Source: Mesocentrotus franciscanus
Lineage: Eukaryota; Echinodermata; Echinoidea; Camarodonta; Strongylocentrotidae
Direction: 5' to 3'
Length of the DNA: 64,000 nucleotides
Assembly (NCBI GenBank): GCA_037976565.1
Contig: CP137666.1
Coordinates: 8,550,592-8,614,591 of the forward strand
Of this stretch, positions 1-12,944 are shown in pieces. The position numbers and the translations under genes are program-made. The first letter of the stretch is position 1, and each line of letters starts with the position of its first letter. The notes beneath the pieces are model-generated. The model had not been told where the DNA came from, searched no databases, and worked only from the letters and a program-made list of their open reading frames with translations.

Positions 1-3000
1 GAGTACTGATTTTTCCTTTCTCATCTGTAGGCTCCTAAAGCTTAGTAGAATTTAGTGTAAGTAATTCCTGGCTGGGAGATGGTGGCCTGTGAATGACGAG
101 CCTACCGGGCACTGCCCCTTAAACTGTAGGTGAACGGCACACCCAGACAAATTTTTTTTTTTTTTTAAATAAGTTATTTGTAATGCTTTGTCCAGTTAGG
201 TGCTGAGTATTTTGTGTTTGATCTGTAGGCTCTTTAAGCTTGGTAGAATTCAGTTTAGGTATTCCTGACTGGAAGATGGTGGCCTGTGAATGATGAGCCT
301 ACCGGGCCCTGCCCTTAAACTGTAGGCGAACGGCACGCCCAGTCAGATTTTCTTTTTCAAAATTATTTTCAAGAGTTTGTCAGACGAACTGATTTTTTCC
401 TTTCTCATCTGTAGGCTCCTAAAGTTTAGTAGAATTCAGTGTAGGTAATTCCTGGCTGGGAGATGGTGGCCTGTGAATGATGAGCCTACCGGGCCCTGCC
501 CCTTAAACTGTAGGCGAACGGCACGCCCAGTCAGATTTTCTTTTTCAAAATTATTTTCAAGAGTTTGTCAGACGAACTGATTTTCCTTTCTCATCTGTAG
601 GCTCCTAAAGTTTAGTAGAATTAAGTGTAGGTAATTCCTGGCTGGGAGATGGTGGCCTGTGAATGATGAGCCTACCGGGCCCTGCCCCTTAAACTGTAGG
701 TGAACAGCACACCCAGACAGATTTTTTTTTTTAAATAAGTTATTTGTAATGCTTTGTCCAGTTAGGTGCTGAGTATTTTGTGTTTGATCTGTAGGCTCTT
801 TAAGCTTGGTAGAATTCAGTGTAGGTAATTCCTGACTGGGAGATGGTGGCCTGTGAATGATGAGCCTACCGGGCCCTGCCCCTTAAACTGTAGGCGAACG
901 GCACGCCCAGTCAGATTTTCTTTTTCAAAATTATTTTCAAGAGTTTGTCAGACGAGAACTAATTTTTTCCTTTCTCATCATTCTGTAGGCTCCTAAAGCT
1001 TAGTAGAATTCAGTGTAGGTAATTCCTGGCTGGGAGATGGTGGCCTGTGAATGATGAGCCTACCGGGCCCTGCCCCTTAAACTGTAGGCGAACGGCACGC
1101 CCAGTCAGATTTTCTTTTTCAAAATTATTTTCAAGAGTTTGTCAGACGAACTGATTTTTTCCTTTCTCATCTGTAGGCTCCTAAAGCTTAGTAGAATTCA
1201 GTGTAGGTAATTCCTGGCTGGGAGATGGTGGCCTGTGAATGATGAGCCTACCGGGCCCTGCCCCTTAAACTGTAGGTGAACAGCACACCCAGACAGATTT
1301 TTTTTTTTAAATAAGTTATTTGTAATGCTTTGTCCAGTTAGGTGCTGAGTATTTTGTGTTTGATCTGTAGGCTCTTTAAGCTTGGTAGAATTCAGTGTAG
1401 GTAATTCCTGACTGGGAGATGGTGGCCTGTGAATGATGAGCCTACCGGGCCCTGCCCTTAAACTGTAGGCGAACGGCACGCCCAGTCAGATTTTCTTTTT
1501 CAAAATTATTTTCAAGAGTTTGTCAGACGAGAACTAATTTTTCCTTTCTCATCTGTAGGCTCCTAAAGCTTTGTAGAATTCAGTGTAGGTAATTCCTGGC
1601 TGGGAGATGGTGGCCTGTGAATGATGAGCCTACCGGGCCCTGCCCCTTAAACTGTAGGCGAACGGCACGCCCAGTCAGATTTTCTTTTTCAAAATTATTT
1701 TCAAGAGTTTGTCAGACGAGTACTGATTTTTTCCTTTCTCATCTGTAGGCTCCTAAAGCTTTGTAGAATTCAGTGCAGGTAATTCCTGGCTGGGAGATGG
1801 TGGCCTGTGAATGATGAGCCTACCGGGCCCTGCCCCTTAAACTGTAGGTGAACGGCACACCCAGACAGATTTGTCGTTTTTTAAATAAGTTATTTGTAAT
1901 GCTTTGTTCAGTTAGGTGCTGAGTATTTTGTGTTTGATCTGTAGGCTCTTTAAGCTTGGTAGAATTCAGTGTAGGTAATTCCTGACTGGGAGATGGTGGC
2001 CTGTGAATGATGAGCCTACCGGGCCCTGCCCTTAAACTGTAGGCGAACGGCACGCCCAGTCAGATTTTTCGTTTTTAAAATAAATTATTTGTATTGCTTT
2101 GTTACTTAGGTGCTGAGTATTTTGTGTTTGATCTGTAGGCTCATAAAGCTTAGTAAAATTCAGTTTAGGTAATTCCTGGCTGGGAGATGGTGGCCTGTGA
2201 ATGATGAGCCTACCGGGCCCTGCCCCTTAAACTGTAGGCGAACAGCACGCCCAGTCAGATTTTTCTTTAAAAAAAAAATTATTTTCAAGAGTTTGTCAGA
2301 CGAGAACTGATTTTTTCCTTTCTCATCTGTAGGCTCCTAAAGCTTAGTAGAATTTAGTGTAAGTAATTCCTGGCTGGGAGATGGTGGCCTGTGAATGACG
2401 AGCCTACCGGGCCTGCCCCTTAAACTGTAGGTGAACGGCACACCCAGACAGATTTTTTTTTTAAATAAGTTATTTGTAATGCTTTGTCCAGTTAGGTGCT
2501 GAGTATTTTGTGTTTGATTTGTAGGCTCATAAAGCTTAGTAAAATTCAGTTTAGGTAATTCCTGGCTGGGAGATGGAGGCCTGTGAATGATGAGCCTACC
2601 GGGCCCTGCCCCTTAAACTGTAGGCGAACAGCACGCCCAGTCAGATTTTCTTTTTCAAAATTATTTTCAAGAGTTTGTCAGACGAGAACTAATTTTTCCT
2701 TTCTCATCTGTAGGCTCCTAAAGCTTTGTAGAATTCAGTGTAGGTAATTCCTGGCTGGGAGATGGTGGCCTGTGAATGATGAGCCTACCGGGCCCTGCCC
2801 CTTAAACTGTAGGCGAACGGCACGCCCAGTCAGATTTTCTTTTTCAAAATTATTTCAAGAGTTTGTCAGACGAGAACTGATTTTTTCCTTTCTCATCTGT
2901 AGGCTCCTAAAGCTTAGTAGAATTCAGTGTAGGTAATTCCTGACTGGGAGATGGTGGCCTGTGAATGATGAGCCTACCGGGCCCTGCCCCTTAAACTGTA

Positions 3001-4008
3001 GGTGAACGGCACACCCAGACAGATTTTTCTTTTTTCAAAATTATTTTAAAGCTTTGTCAGTTAGGTGCTGAGTATTTTGTTTTTGATCTGTAGGCTCCTT
3101 AAGCTTAGTAGAATTCAGTGTAGGTAATTCCTGACTGGGAGATGGTGGCCTGTGAATGATGAGCCTACCGGGCCCTGCCCCTTAAACTGTAGGCGAACAG
3201 CACGCCCAGTCAGATTTTCTTTTTCAAAATTATTTGTTTGAGTTTGTTAGGTGCTGAGTATTTTGTGTTTCATCTGTAGGCCTAAAGCTTAGTAGAATTC
3301 AGTGTAGGTAATTCCTGGCTGGGAGATGGTGGCCTGTGAATGATGAGCCTACCGGGCCCTGCCCCTTAAACTGTAGGCGAACGGCACGCCCAGTCAGATT
3401 TTCTTTTTCAAAATTATTTTCAAGAGTTTGTCAGACGAGAACTGATTTTCCTTTCTCATCTGTAGGCTCCTAAAGCTTAGTAGAATTTAGTGTAAGTAAT
3501 TCCTGGCTGGGAGATGGTGGCCTGTGAATGATGAGCCTACCGGGCCCTGCCCCTTAAACTGTAGGTGAACAGCACACCCAGACAGATTTGTTTTTTTTAA
3601 ATAAGTTATTTGTAATGCTTTGTCAGTTAGGTGCTGAGTATTTTGTGTTTGATCTGTAGGCTCTTTAAGCTTGGTAGAAATTCAGTTTAGGTAATTCCTG
3701 ACTGGAAGATGGTGGCCTGTGAATGATGAGCCTACCGGGCCCTCCCCTTAAACTGTAGGCGAACGGCACGCCCAGTCAGATTTTCTTTTTCAAAATTATT
3801 TTCAAGAGTTTGTCAGACGAGAACTGATTTTTTCCTTTCTCATCTGTAGGCTCCTAAAGCTTAGTAGAATTCAGTGTAGGTAATTCCTGGCTGGGAGATG
3901 GTGGCCTGTGAATGATGAGCCTACCGGGCCCTGCCCTTAAACTGTAGGCGAACAGCACGCCCAGTCAGATTTTCTTTAAAAATTATTTTCAAGAGTTTGT
4001 CAGACGAA
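1..4008. repeat. ~190 bp satellite, array 1 (about 21 monomers)
   Basis: Head-to-tail monomers of about 190-196 bp run from the window edge to the assembly gap, so both array ends are unseen. Each monomer has a conserved core of roughly 110 bp (from GTAGGCTC to CCCAGTCAGAT) and an AT-rich linker of roughly 80 bp. The linker comes in two classes: one containing CAAGAGTTTGTCAGACGA, the other containing TTAGGTGCTGAGTATTTTG. Most monomers carry HindIII (AAGCTT) and EcoRI (GAATTC) sites a few bases apart. Short reading frames on the minus strand of this array are only periodic translations of the core. Confidence 0.97.
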
Positions 4009-4508
4009 NNNNNNNNNNNNNNNNNNNNNNNNNNNNNNNNNNNNNNNNNNNNNNNNNNNNNNNNNNNNNNNNNNNNNNNNNNNNNNNNNNNNNNNNNNNN
4101 NNNNNNNNNNNNNNNNNNNNNNNNNNNNNNNNNNNNNNNNNNNNNNNNNNNNNNNNNNNNNNNNNNNNNNNNNNNNNNNNNNNNNNNNNNNNNNNNNNNN
4201 NNNNNNNNNNNNNNNNNNNNNNNNNNNNNNNNNNNNNNNNNNNNNNNNNNNNNNNNNNNNNNNNNNNNNNNNNNNNNNNNNNNNNNNNNNNNNNNNNNNN
4301 NNNNNNNNNNNNNNNNNNNNNNNNNNNNNNNNNNNNNNNNNNNNNNNNNNNNNNNNNNNNNNNNNNNNNNNNNNNNNNNNNNNNNNNNNNNNNNNNNNNN
4401 NNNNNNNNNNNNNNNNNNNNNNNNNNNNNNNNNNNNNNNNNNNNNNNNNNNNNNNNNNNNNNNNNNNNNNNNNNNNNNNNNNNNNNNNNNNNNNNNNNNN
4501 NNNNNNNN
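4009..4508. other. assembly gap (500 N)
   Basis: Exactly 500 unknown bases, probably a placeholder of arbitrary size. The satellite enters the gap on the left and non-satellite sequence leaves it on the right, so the right boundary of array 1 lies inside it. Confidence 0.99.
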
Positions 4509-4809
4509 TATACACGCACAAAATTTAATAATCATGGAAATACAATTTATTACCTTAAAATAGAAATGATGTTCATTGACTTATGTAAATTTCTGACAGC
4601 TATTAAAGATGCATAGTACAAAATTCTTCTTATCAGATTATGAATTTGTTTGAATATATAACTGATTGTAGCATTTATGAGTAGAGATTTACTTAAGAAA
4701 GAGTAAAGGCATGTCTGAAATTTAAGTATCTTTGTGTGTAATAAACTTATTGAAGAGACTGATACTATTTCTTTCCACTAGTGAAATCCCAGAAATAACA
4801 AAATCTTAC
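4509..4809. other. no recognisable feature
   Basis: AT-rich sequence between the gap and exon 8 of the MTFMT homologue. I looked on the minus strand for the expected C-terminal formyltransferase exon and found no open stretch with the right splice phase or residues. Confidence 0.5.
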
Positions 4810-7800
4810 CTGAGCAATCTGCTGGAGATACCATCTGTTCCAGTCTCATTTCCTCTCCTCAGAGAGTTTTCAGGGGCATCTGATGAAGAAAAAAGTTCAA
4901 AACATAGATTATCTACAGAGAGTGACAAACACCATGATAATATTCAACACACATGTTGAAGCCGAATATAATCAAAAATCAAAATCAGAATTACTGCTAA
5001 TAATTTTGAGCATTTTCTCACACAGCTATTACAATACTAAAAGTCTTGAAGCCTATATAATTGACATAGAAATCAAGCAGAGATGTCTGTGGCGGGTGAT
5101 TGTTTAGATTGTAGCTGGGTTGGCTCTACGTATAATATACAATCTTTTCTTCAACTCATTGATAATCAGGATATATATTCTAAATCTGTCTTTTTTTTTT
5201 AATAAATTCGCATTTTAAAATATCTTTTATAAAAAAACATCAACTACCTGTTCTCCAACGGCCCTATACAATCTGTCTATCTCCTGAGTCGTAGCTTCCC
5301 AGTCTATCCAGGCTAGTTTATTTGGTATTTTAAGTCCTGCAATACAAAGGTCAATAAAACAAATAAATTGACACTCTATGTCACTAACAATGGTAACATA
5401 GACACAATAGCCTCAAAAAGATATTTATATGTACATGTATAAAGGAATGATTCTTCTTAATTGCAACATATCTTGGTGATTACTGAAATATCAGTTAGAC
5501 TAATATGTTTGAGGCTCAACTATCAGAGATGATTTCAAACATAAGAGAGTCTGTATTCTCTATTACTTTCAAAATGGTTTAATATGTGCATTTGAACATG
5601 ATCAGTGACTTGGTTTTCAAATAACAGTAATGTTTCTATTCACAACTGGAATGTTGCTTACAGGCTAACATGTATGTATAGGGTAATTATCACTGATGCA
5701 TGTTGAATTTGTATAAAACATTTGACTCACCTAATGTAGCGCCCTCTTCCCTCTGCGGCATTTCATATTCAATAAACTCAGTAAGGTTGTGAAGGACTTC
5801 CAATAACTAGAATTGACAAAGCAGATGTTAGGCAAATTACAGTTTGGAGATATTTATAATCGTACGAAAATTTCATTGAGAGATAACATAGATTCTGAAA
5901 GTCAAAGAATAGTACAGTATTATTTATACATATTTTTTTCTTCTTTAGCCTTCAGGGGATTGAATATTAAACATAATAGCAAAATAGCAAAATAATAAAT
6001 TAAAAATATGCACATATCTGAAAGCAGAAGCAATCAAAAAGAAATAAGCAAATTCTTTATGTTGCAATTCAATACAATTATTTCTCTTGAACTCGGTGAT
6101 GTCATTATTTGATATGTTCAATATTACTATGAACTTCAAAATCAATAATAAATTGATCTGAACAGTTACACAAAGTAAAATCAAAGGGACTATTTAAAAA
6201 GATTTAATAAGATTGGTTACATCGAGTTGCATCATTACATTAGACTACAAATTAAACACTCCATATCAATCTGCTATTAATATCCTTTTTTTAATTCTTT
6301 ATATCAAGTTCAAACATACCAATTCTGAACCCTTTTTGGCAAGAAGATTTGTAAGACTTTTGTTGTACTATTGCTTGGAACATTGTACTTCCTCTGAAGA
6401 AGGATGGGTCCAACATCAAATCTATAATGAAAAGGAGAAATAAAAGAATATTATAGGAGTGACTGCTTGTATGAAATACAAAACAATGATTATTCCTTGA
6501 ACTAGAACTCAGAAATTCATCAGGTTAATGGCAAGCCTTCCTCTGAGGGTAAGTTTTGTGATACTTGGCTAATCAAATATTGGATCGCCACATTATGAAT
6601 ATGAATAATTCAATGGATAATACTTAATGATGATGATATTTAAAGCCTATGTAACAGGTAAATGGATACAAAATGAACACTTTTATGAATATGGTCAAAC
6701 TAGTCAGCGATTTGAAATAGATGGCAGTATACAAACACTGGAGGCTTGGAAGAAACAAAACACTACCAGTACATCCCATGATGAGCCTCACATTGAAGGA
6801 GACTTCACCCAAGAGAACACCTAGGGTAGTCCTTTCTTTCAAAACTACTGAATTTCTGGAATCCACATGTATACAATGAACGACCCACTTTTAATACAGT
6901 CACAAATTAATACATCCATTGCTACTACATGTATACTGCCATCTGTGGTGAGGTGCTAAACATCCAAATAATTACAAGTATAGTTGTAAGATCTTACATG
7001 TTAGTGGCTGATACGTGACAGGTATTTTCTTACAAATTTTTGCTGCTGGTATCAAAGTTACCTCTCCAAACTACAAACCTCATATGAATTTGGAGTGTTC
7101 AAAAATCATTTGTAATAGTTTCAATGACAAAAAGACACAATTGCTAATATTTCCACAATGAAAAGACAATACTATACTTAAAACTAAATGAGCTGATTGT
7201 ATATGCACTGATCTCAGAATTTTACCTGTGTGGTAGGATTCTCATGATGGACACCCCAGTGACTTCATCACCATTGAGTATTGTATGCTGGATAGGTGCC
7301 CCTCCCCTCCATCGAGGCAGGAGACTGGGATGCACATTAAGTATACCTCTGAAAAGATACCAATTGATGAATTGTTAATTTGTATCTTCAACATGATTGA
7401 AAAGTGGGATACTGGTGAACACAACAATAAATGGAAATATGCTCAAATATGAAATCATAGAGATGCAAATATGTGTTTACCGGTAATTGATCATGATCAC
7501 AGAATAGTTTAAATGTCTTTCCTTTCATCAGAATTATATTTCTACCTTCCTTTTTGGGGTTTTGATGAAAACCCACATGTCAAGTCAGACTTTTCTCTGA
7601 AGCATTTCATTTTTATTGGTCTATCCAATGTACTACTGTATGAAGCAAAAGATATCAAACCTTACTTAGCATTCTTCAGGTATATTCCTAAACATAACAT
7701 TTTAACTCGCCCTGAGGAGACAATAAACCAAATACTCTGTGAGATGCAAGGTCTTACAGTGGAAAACTCTTGATGAGCACCTCTGGTAGTAGATGTCCAA

Positions 7801-9647
7801 AAGAAACCGTGACCCCAACATCAAACCCAGATATGTTATTATCCAGAGGCCATTGGTGACAGGTGAGATGCTTTTCTTGACAAAACTCCCAGACTGGTGA
7901 TGGTTTTCTTGTTTTCCCTCGCCGTTTGATGAACTGTGCAATAAAATTAAATAGAATGGGTTTCTATTTTTGCCCTCTCACAGTCGAAAAGTCATATTGA
8001 ATAAGTGTTTATATTCACTGAAACCTAGGAAGGAAATTTATTATTCCACATTAATCTTTTCAAAATACTGGTATATTTAAAAACAACAAATACTTCACAA
8101 GATCATATAGAAAAAAGGCGACACTAATATTCACAGCATACATACAACTGAGAAAATTTAACTGGTGAACGTACAATAATAAGATATAACACTTTTGAAA
8201 GGGCAATTATATTTACAATTTTTCATTCCTTTTGAACAATAAAATGTGATTGTTAGTACAGCTTAAGCAATCTAGTACATGGCAAAACACTTAAAATAGG
8301 TGTCTTACCGTGCTTTGTGGAACTACAACTTCAAGCTTGTCAATCAAGTGGCCATTCTGTCTGGATTTAAAACATAGAAACAGAATAAAAAAGTTTTTTT
8401 TTAATTCAGCTTCTTTTTGTTTACCTTGATTGCATCACTATAGAAACTGACACCTTCTTTTAGAAATACAAGAAATCTAATGTATCTGTGTATTCACACC
8501 TTCAGATTCAGATCAGGTAGGTATGAGAAATGGTCTTGTATGCCTCTCGACGTCTCTACATTCTATGCTCTCTTAGAAGAAATGGAGTTGGTCGTAATGA
8601 TCTGTTGTTTATTTATGATATGTATATCCACCCCCTTCTAGAATTTCGCTGCCCCAGTTTGGTGTACTAACCTCACCCTCAAACAATCGGAAGCCTTGGA
8701 AAGAAATGCAGCGGAGAGCCCTTCGCTTCATCACCTACCCTCTCTGAGTACACTACGTGGATCTACTTCATGATATGGGAAAAACCACCCTCGCTGAAAG
8801 AGAATCGCTCTCCTCACTAAATTTGGAAAGTCCCTCTTGCGTTTGCCCGCCACCGTTACATGCTTCCAGCTCAACGTCACCTACCAGTACTCTCTGGCCG
8901 CAATTTGAGGAATTCCTCGCATCTTGATATCCCCTGAACACAAACAAAGCGTTATAGGAACTCGACCATTCCATGTCTAGTGCGACTGATAAACACTATG
9001 TAAAAGAACTTTCACACGCTAAGTGCAATATTCCTCTTTGAATATTTAATGATGCTTTTTATATATCATGTATATATATATTTTATTTTTATTGTTACTG
9101 ATGCTGCTTTTCACATTTTTTAATTGCCATGATTGTTACACCTTTCTTACATTTATCTAATGATAATTCAAATGGTTTAATTTTAACGGTATAGATTACC
9201 AGAGAGTGTGTTTTGAGCATTTTTATCCTTAGTCAAAATTTACAATTTTACTATAAATTATATTTCCCATATTTGCTCTCACTATACAATATCACAATGT
9301 ATTTATGTATCTTATTATCATATATTTTTGTAATCCTCTTTTCCTTCTCCCCCCCCCCTCTATCTCTCTTTCTCCACCTGTCTCCCTCCTAACAGCTCTT
9401 ACCCCTTCTGTACCCTTCACTCAATTCTCCTCCATTTCCCTACTCTTTACCTCTGCTTACTACAACTATTTATATTTGACTGTTATTTTAGAATGGACCA
9501 AGTGACACAATAGATGATTATTTAGTTAATCAATCTTCTCATTTATTTTGTAATTTATAATCTCTTCCTCTAGATTGCCACACTTCTGCCTCTATAATTA
9601 TTGTTTCTCGTTCTCTCCTTTCAGTCTCGTCTCTCAATTTCTCTCTT

Positions 9648-9680
<33 letters not shown>

Positions 9681-10676
9681 ACTTCATATTAATATATTAT
9701 TGTATTACTATGGTATATGTATAAATTTGTAAAACATTTTGTCTTTTGTCATTTTACCTTGTAAAATCCATGTAATTCAGCCCCTGGGCTGCCATGTTGA
9801 ATTCTTTGAATAAATACCGATACTATTCTATTCTATCATGTTAAATGTACTTGTAAATACTTCATGCCCCTATCTAGACAATCATGAAAAAGTGGTTGCA
9901 TTATCTGTCTACTGAAATTTTCATCCTGAAATGGCACATAGTTTATAGGCTTGTACAATTGTAGGAGTTGAGTAATATCAAATCAGTAATTTGTTTCTTC
10001 ACTTTTCAGAACACCTCTCTATATTTAAAATATAAATTAAACCTTCCCATTTAGTTTATACCACCAAAGTCCTATTTTTGCATCACAAAACACTGTACAA
10101 CGACAAAAACAAATGCTTTAGTGCTTTTTTAATTGTTTTTTGTCATTATTATTATTTTTTGGTAATACTAATAGCTTGTCCTATGCTTAGTTACATATAT
10201 GGTTGGGTAGCTAAAGGTTATGATTAAAAAAAATAAAGGATAAAAACACTAGGAGTATTCTTTTAGTGTTCTTTTGAGTAAATATGAAATGAAGGACAGA
10301 ATTCAATCTGTATGCTGAAAAAAGTATCTGGTATTAAAACAGTCAATCAAATAACAATGAAGATTTAATATCCCTTTTCTTATCCTTCATTTCACCTTTT
10401 TAAAATCTTGCCTTTTTATTCTTACCTTGATTCTTCCATAAGCTGCAAATGAGGAAGTGAGAAATGATCAGTCCCGAAGAACATCACATTCCATCTCTGG
10501 TCCTGGCCTGTCTGACATTGTCCATGACACTGTCTCTGAGCGAAAAGAAACTTTCCTACGTTCTTGTTCCTGTGAAGTCTAAAACAGTTGCTATGGTGAC
10601 TTGAAAGAAACAGGCCACTGGAGAAAACACCTCTTTTCAGCATTACATGTGGCATTGTGATAAAGATCTGCTTCAT
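4810..10676 (-). pseudogene. MTFMT: mitochondrial methionyl-tRNA formyltransferase homologue, frame disrupted, 3' end missing
   Basis: MTFMT formylates the initiator Met-tRNA in mitochondria. Exons on the minus strand, all with GT-AG borders and matching phases except where noted: 10676-10426, 8360-8309, 7933-7758, 7348-7226, 6421-6320, 5806-5731, 5336-5248, 4879-4810. Exon 1 has a basic presequence, then WNVMFFGTDHFSLPHL. Exon 3 carries GFDVGVTVSFGHLLPE. Exon 4 carries the formyl-folate site [18 protein letters not shown] with its Asn and His. Exon 5 carries FDVGPIL, with the catalytic-type Asp. Exon 7 carries DRLYRAVG and exon 8 starts MPLKTL. There are two lesions. Exon 5 is 102 nt where the phases require 103: the frame slips near 6360, then homology resumes in another frame (LTNLLAKKGSEL). 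Exon 8 has an in-frame TGA where the family has Trp (after PLKTL). The last ~75 residues expected from the human protein (389 aa, from memory) are not seen before the gap. It could be a live gene with assembly errors, an allele with mutations, or a recent pseudogene. Confidence 0.85.
8515..9836 (+). mobile_element. non-LTR retrotransposon (LINE) 3' remnant
   Basis: Lies in intron 1 of the MTFMT homologue, antisense to it. Frames shifted against each other encode the C-terminal end of a LINE reverse transcriptase protein: YIHPLLEF, then LAERESLLTKFGKSLL, then RHRYMLPAQRHLPVLSGRNL and YRNSTIPCLVRLINTM. Several stops and frameshifts make it dead. It is followed by a 3' untranslated region with CT microsatellites (about 9340-9680), a short conserved end (CAGCCCCTGGGCTGCCATG at 9779-9797) and a (TATTC)n-like tail ending near 9836, the usual LINE 3' end. 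Confidence 0.8.
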
Positions 10677-10957
10677 CTATGCATGGATCAGCTGCCAATG
10701 TTATTTTTGTTTTGTCTCAGTTGAAGTACATCCATCCCAGCTTGACTTGAAAATTCAGATCTGATCGAGCCATTGTGAAGAAGAGAAATTATTAAAAGTT
10801 TACATAAAATGTTGCAACTTAAACACGAACTGAAGACTGTCTTTATCATTTAAATATGAAACCCTTGAATATTAATGAAAATAACAGAGATAACAAAATT
10901 GAAGCCACACTGAACTAGGTCTAGAACTTAGAAGTACTCGTCCTAGATCTAGTCCTA

Positions 10958-11826
10958 CAAATTTGAGAAAAAGATTTACAAGCTTCCGTACCTTAGTCCC
11001 ACACGTTGATTTTCCCGAAATTTTTTATTTTAGATGTCGTGTATTCTCTGATTCGTCAGAACTGACAGAGGCACTTTTTAGCGCTAAAAAGCACACACTT
11101 ATCGCCTACATCCTGCACAGGTACAATTACAAATGGGAGAAAAATAAAAGTTATTGTTGAACTTGAAACAGTTCTACACTCACTCACTCCAGCAAAGCAT
11201 AGAGAGTCAATACTGCGTATGGACCTCTAGCGCTGTACCATGTGCTAATAGGCAGCAATTTCACACGTGAATAGTCAATAGACTTACAACACACAATCAT
11301 GCCGATAAAACTGTAAGCAAGTTTGACAGTGGACTTACGATTTTAATTTTTTAATTATTCTGTCTGACATCAGTGAGTTGAAAAAAATTGTATTTTACTA
11401 CTATTTAGGTGTCATCAATTGTCACTAAAGTACCAATTTTGAGTGAAATCAGTTTAATTTTGTACAGTGGTGTTTGAAATGTTGAGATCAATAAAACGGG
11501 TTTTAAATAATACACAGCCAGGATAGCGATGCAGCTATGTGTGCACTCACTCAGTTCTAGATCTAGTGCATAGCATAGTGCTTACTTTTAAATTAATATG
11601 AGGCTCCGAAATCATACCGTTACCGTAAATAAATCAGTTCAGTAAATTCCAGCCGATTCACAACTAAAATTACGAAAAATTTGTTAAAAAAACACTGGGT
11701 CACTCAAGTGCCTCTGTCAGGTCTGTCAAATCAGAGAATACACGACATCGAAAAAAAAATTACGAGAAAATCAGCGAGTGGGACTAAAGTACGGAAACTA
11801 TTGTAAATCTTCCGTCTCAAAATTGG
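10958..11826. mobile_element. fold-back DNA element with ~110 bp inverted ends
   Basis: The left end (about 10958-11070) and right end (about 11700-11826) are imperfect inverted copies; both include GTCGTGTATTCTCTGAT or its complement and a GACAGAGGCACT block. There is no transposase frame. The interior 11160-11485 recurs inverted at 28908-29478, so this is a multi-copy family. It lies just upstream of the MTFMT homologue. Confidence 0.8.
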
Positions 11827-12214
11827 TTAATAACAAATATCATACGTCAAAAAAGCCTCAATAATTCGTAATAAGCTAACATATATGGATCTGCCATAAA
11901 TACATATCTATTTAGTATTTACCTCTAAATTACGCGAAGATACGGGCTTCTATTCTCCGACTCAGCTCAGGTGTCAGCTCCCACTTCCAACCGACCGACC
12001 GGGAAGAGATTCCGATTACATGGTCGTGTCTAGCCTGTCCGTCCTACGAAACGCAAAGACAGGCACTACACTATGCAAAAGTGCGTGTGCACAATTATAC
12101 AGGTATATATTTTTATTAGGATAGGAAAGGTATTATTATTTTTTTTGTTTTAACCATTAAAAAAATAAATACCAATATTGAAGTAAACAACTTAAGGGTA
12201 TTTTGATTATCGAG

Positions 12215-12941
12215 CAGTGGCGGATCCAGGTGGGGGCCGAATCGCCCACCCCTTTTGACGGCATACAAAAAGTACTGGATGGGATGGAAACCCATGCACA
12301 CCAGCACAAGCTATGCGTAATGCGTGCATACATTTATAAATCAGCTAGTGGCGGATGGGGGTGGGCAAATCGGCCGCAGCCCCCCCTTTTTGGCTGCCTT
12401 AAAAAAGGGAAAAAGAGAGAGCGACGGAAGAAAAAAATGTAAAAGGGTAAACGATAGAGTGAGAGAGGAGAAGGAGAGAAAGAGTGAGAGAGAGAGATTA
12501 ATAAAATATTGAAGGAACAGAAAGATCATAAAATTTACACACTGACACACTGATTACATTGCCGATGAGCTGGCTCGACTTGTGCCTACAAAGACCTCAA
12601 AGGAAAGTAGAACAGTACGAAAAAACCGTTCTATAGCCTAAAGAGAGAGATCGAGAGAGAGAGATGATCTTTGACGAAATGCATGATAGGGGCTGTGTGA
12701 ATTTCAAGGAGGAAATCACAATTGCTATTGCTTTTGATGGACATCTTGAAAGCCTGAATTGTTAAAAACTCAAGAGCGTCCGGGGGTTCCACCCTAGAAC
12801 TCCCGGCAGGGGCTCTGCCTCTGCACCCCGCAAAGATCATATACCAAAGGGCTCGAGCTTGCGTGCTTCTAGTGCGCTTCGTGTACAATTTGGCCTTGGC
12901 TTCGGCCCCCCCCCCCCGGAAAAATCCTGGATCCGCCGTTG
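12215..12941. mobile_element. non-autonomous element with ends CAGTGGCGGATCCAGG
   Basis: The left end CAGTGGCGGATCCAGG (12215) and right end CCTGGATCCGCCGTTG (ending 12941) are near-perfect inverted repeats. Inside are a second copy of the GTGGCGGAT end (about 12351), a GA-rich tract (about 12408-12500) and a C run (12906-12917). The 111-residue minus-strand frame here is a translation of the element and not a gene. Confidence 0.75.
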
Positions 12942-12944
12942 CAT

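Noticed and set aside
1198..2053. Repeated 77-93 residue minus-strand frames in the satellite
   Set aside because: Periodic translation of a non-coding monomer; interrupted in most copies and shifted by indels.
3921..4563. Long open frames on both strands around 4009-4508
   Set aside because: They are open only because the gap is all N.
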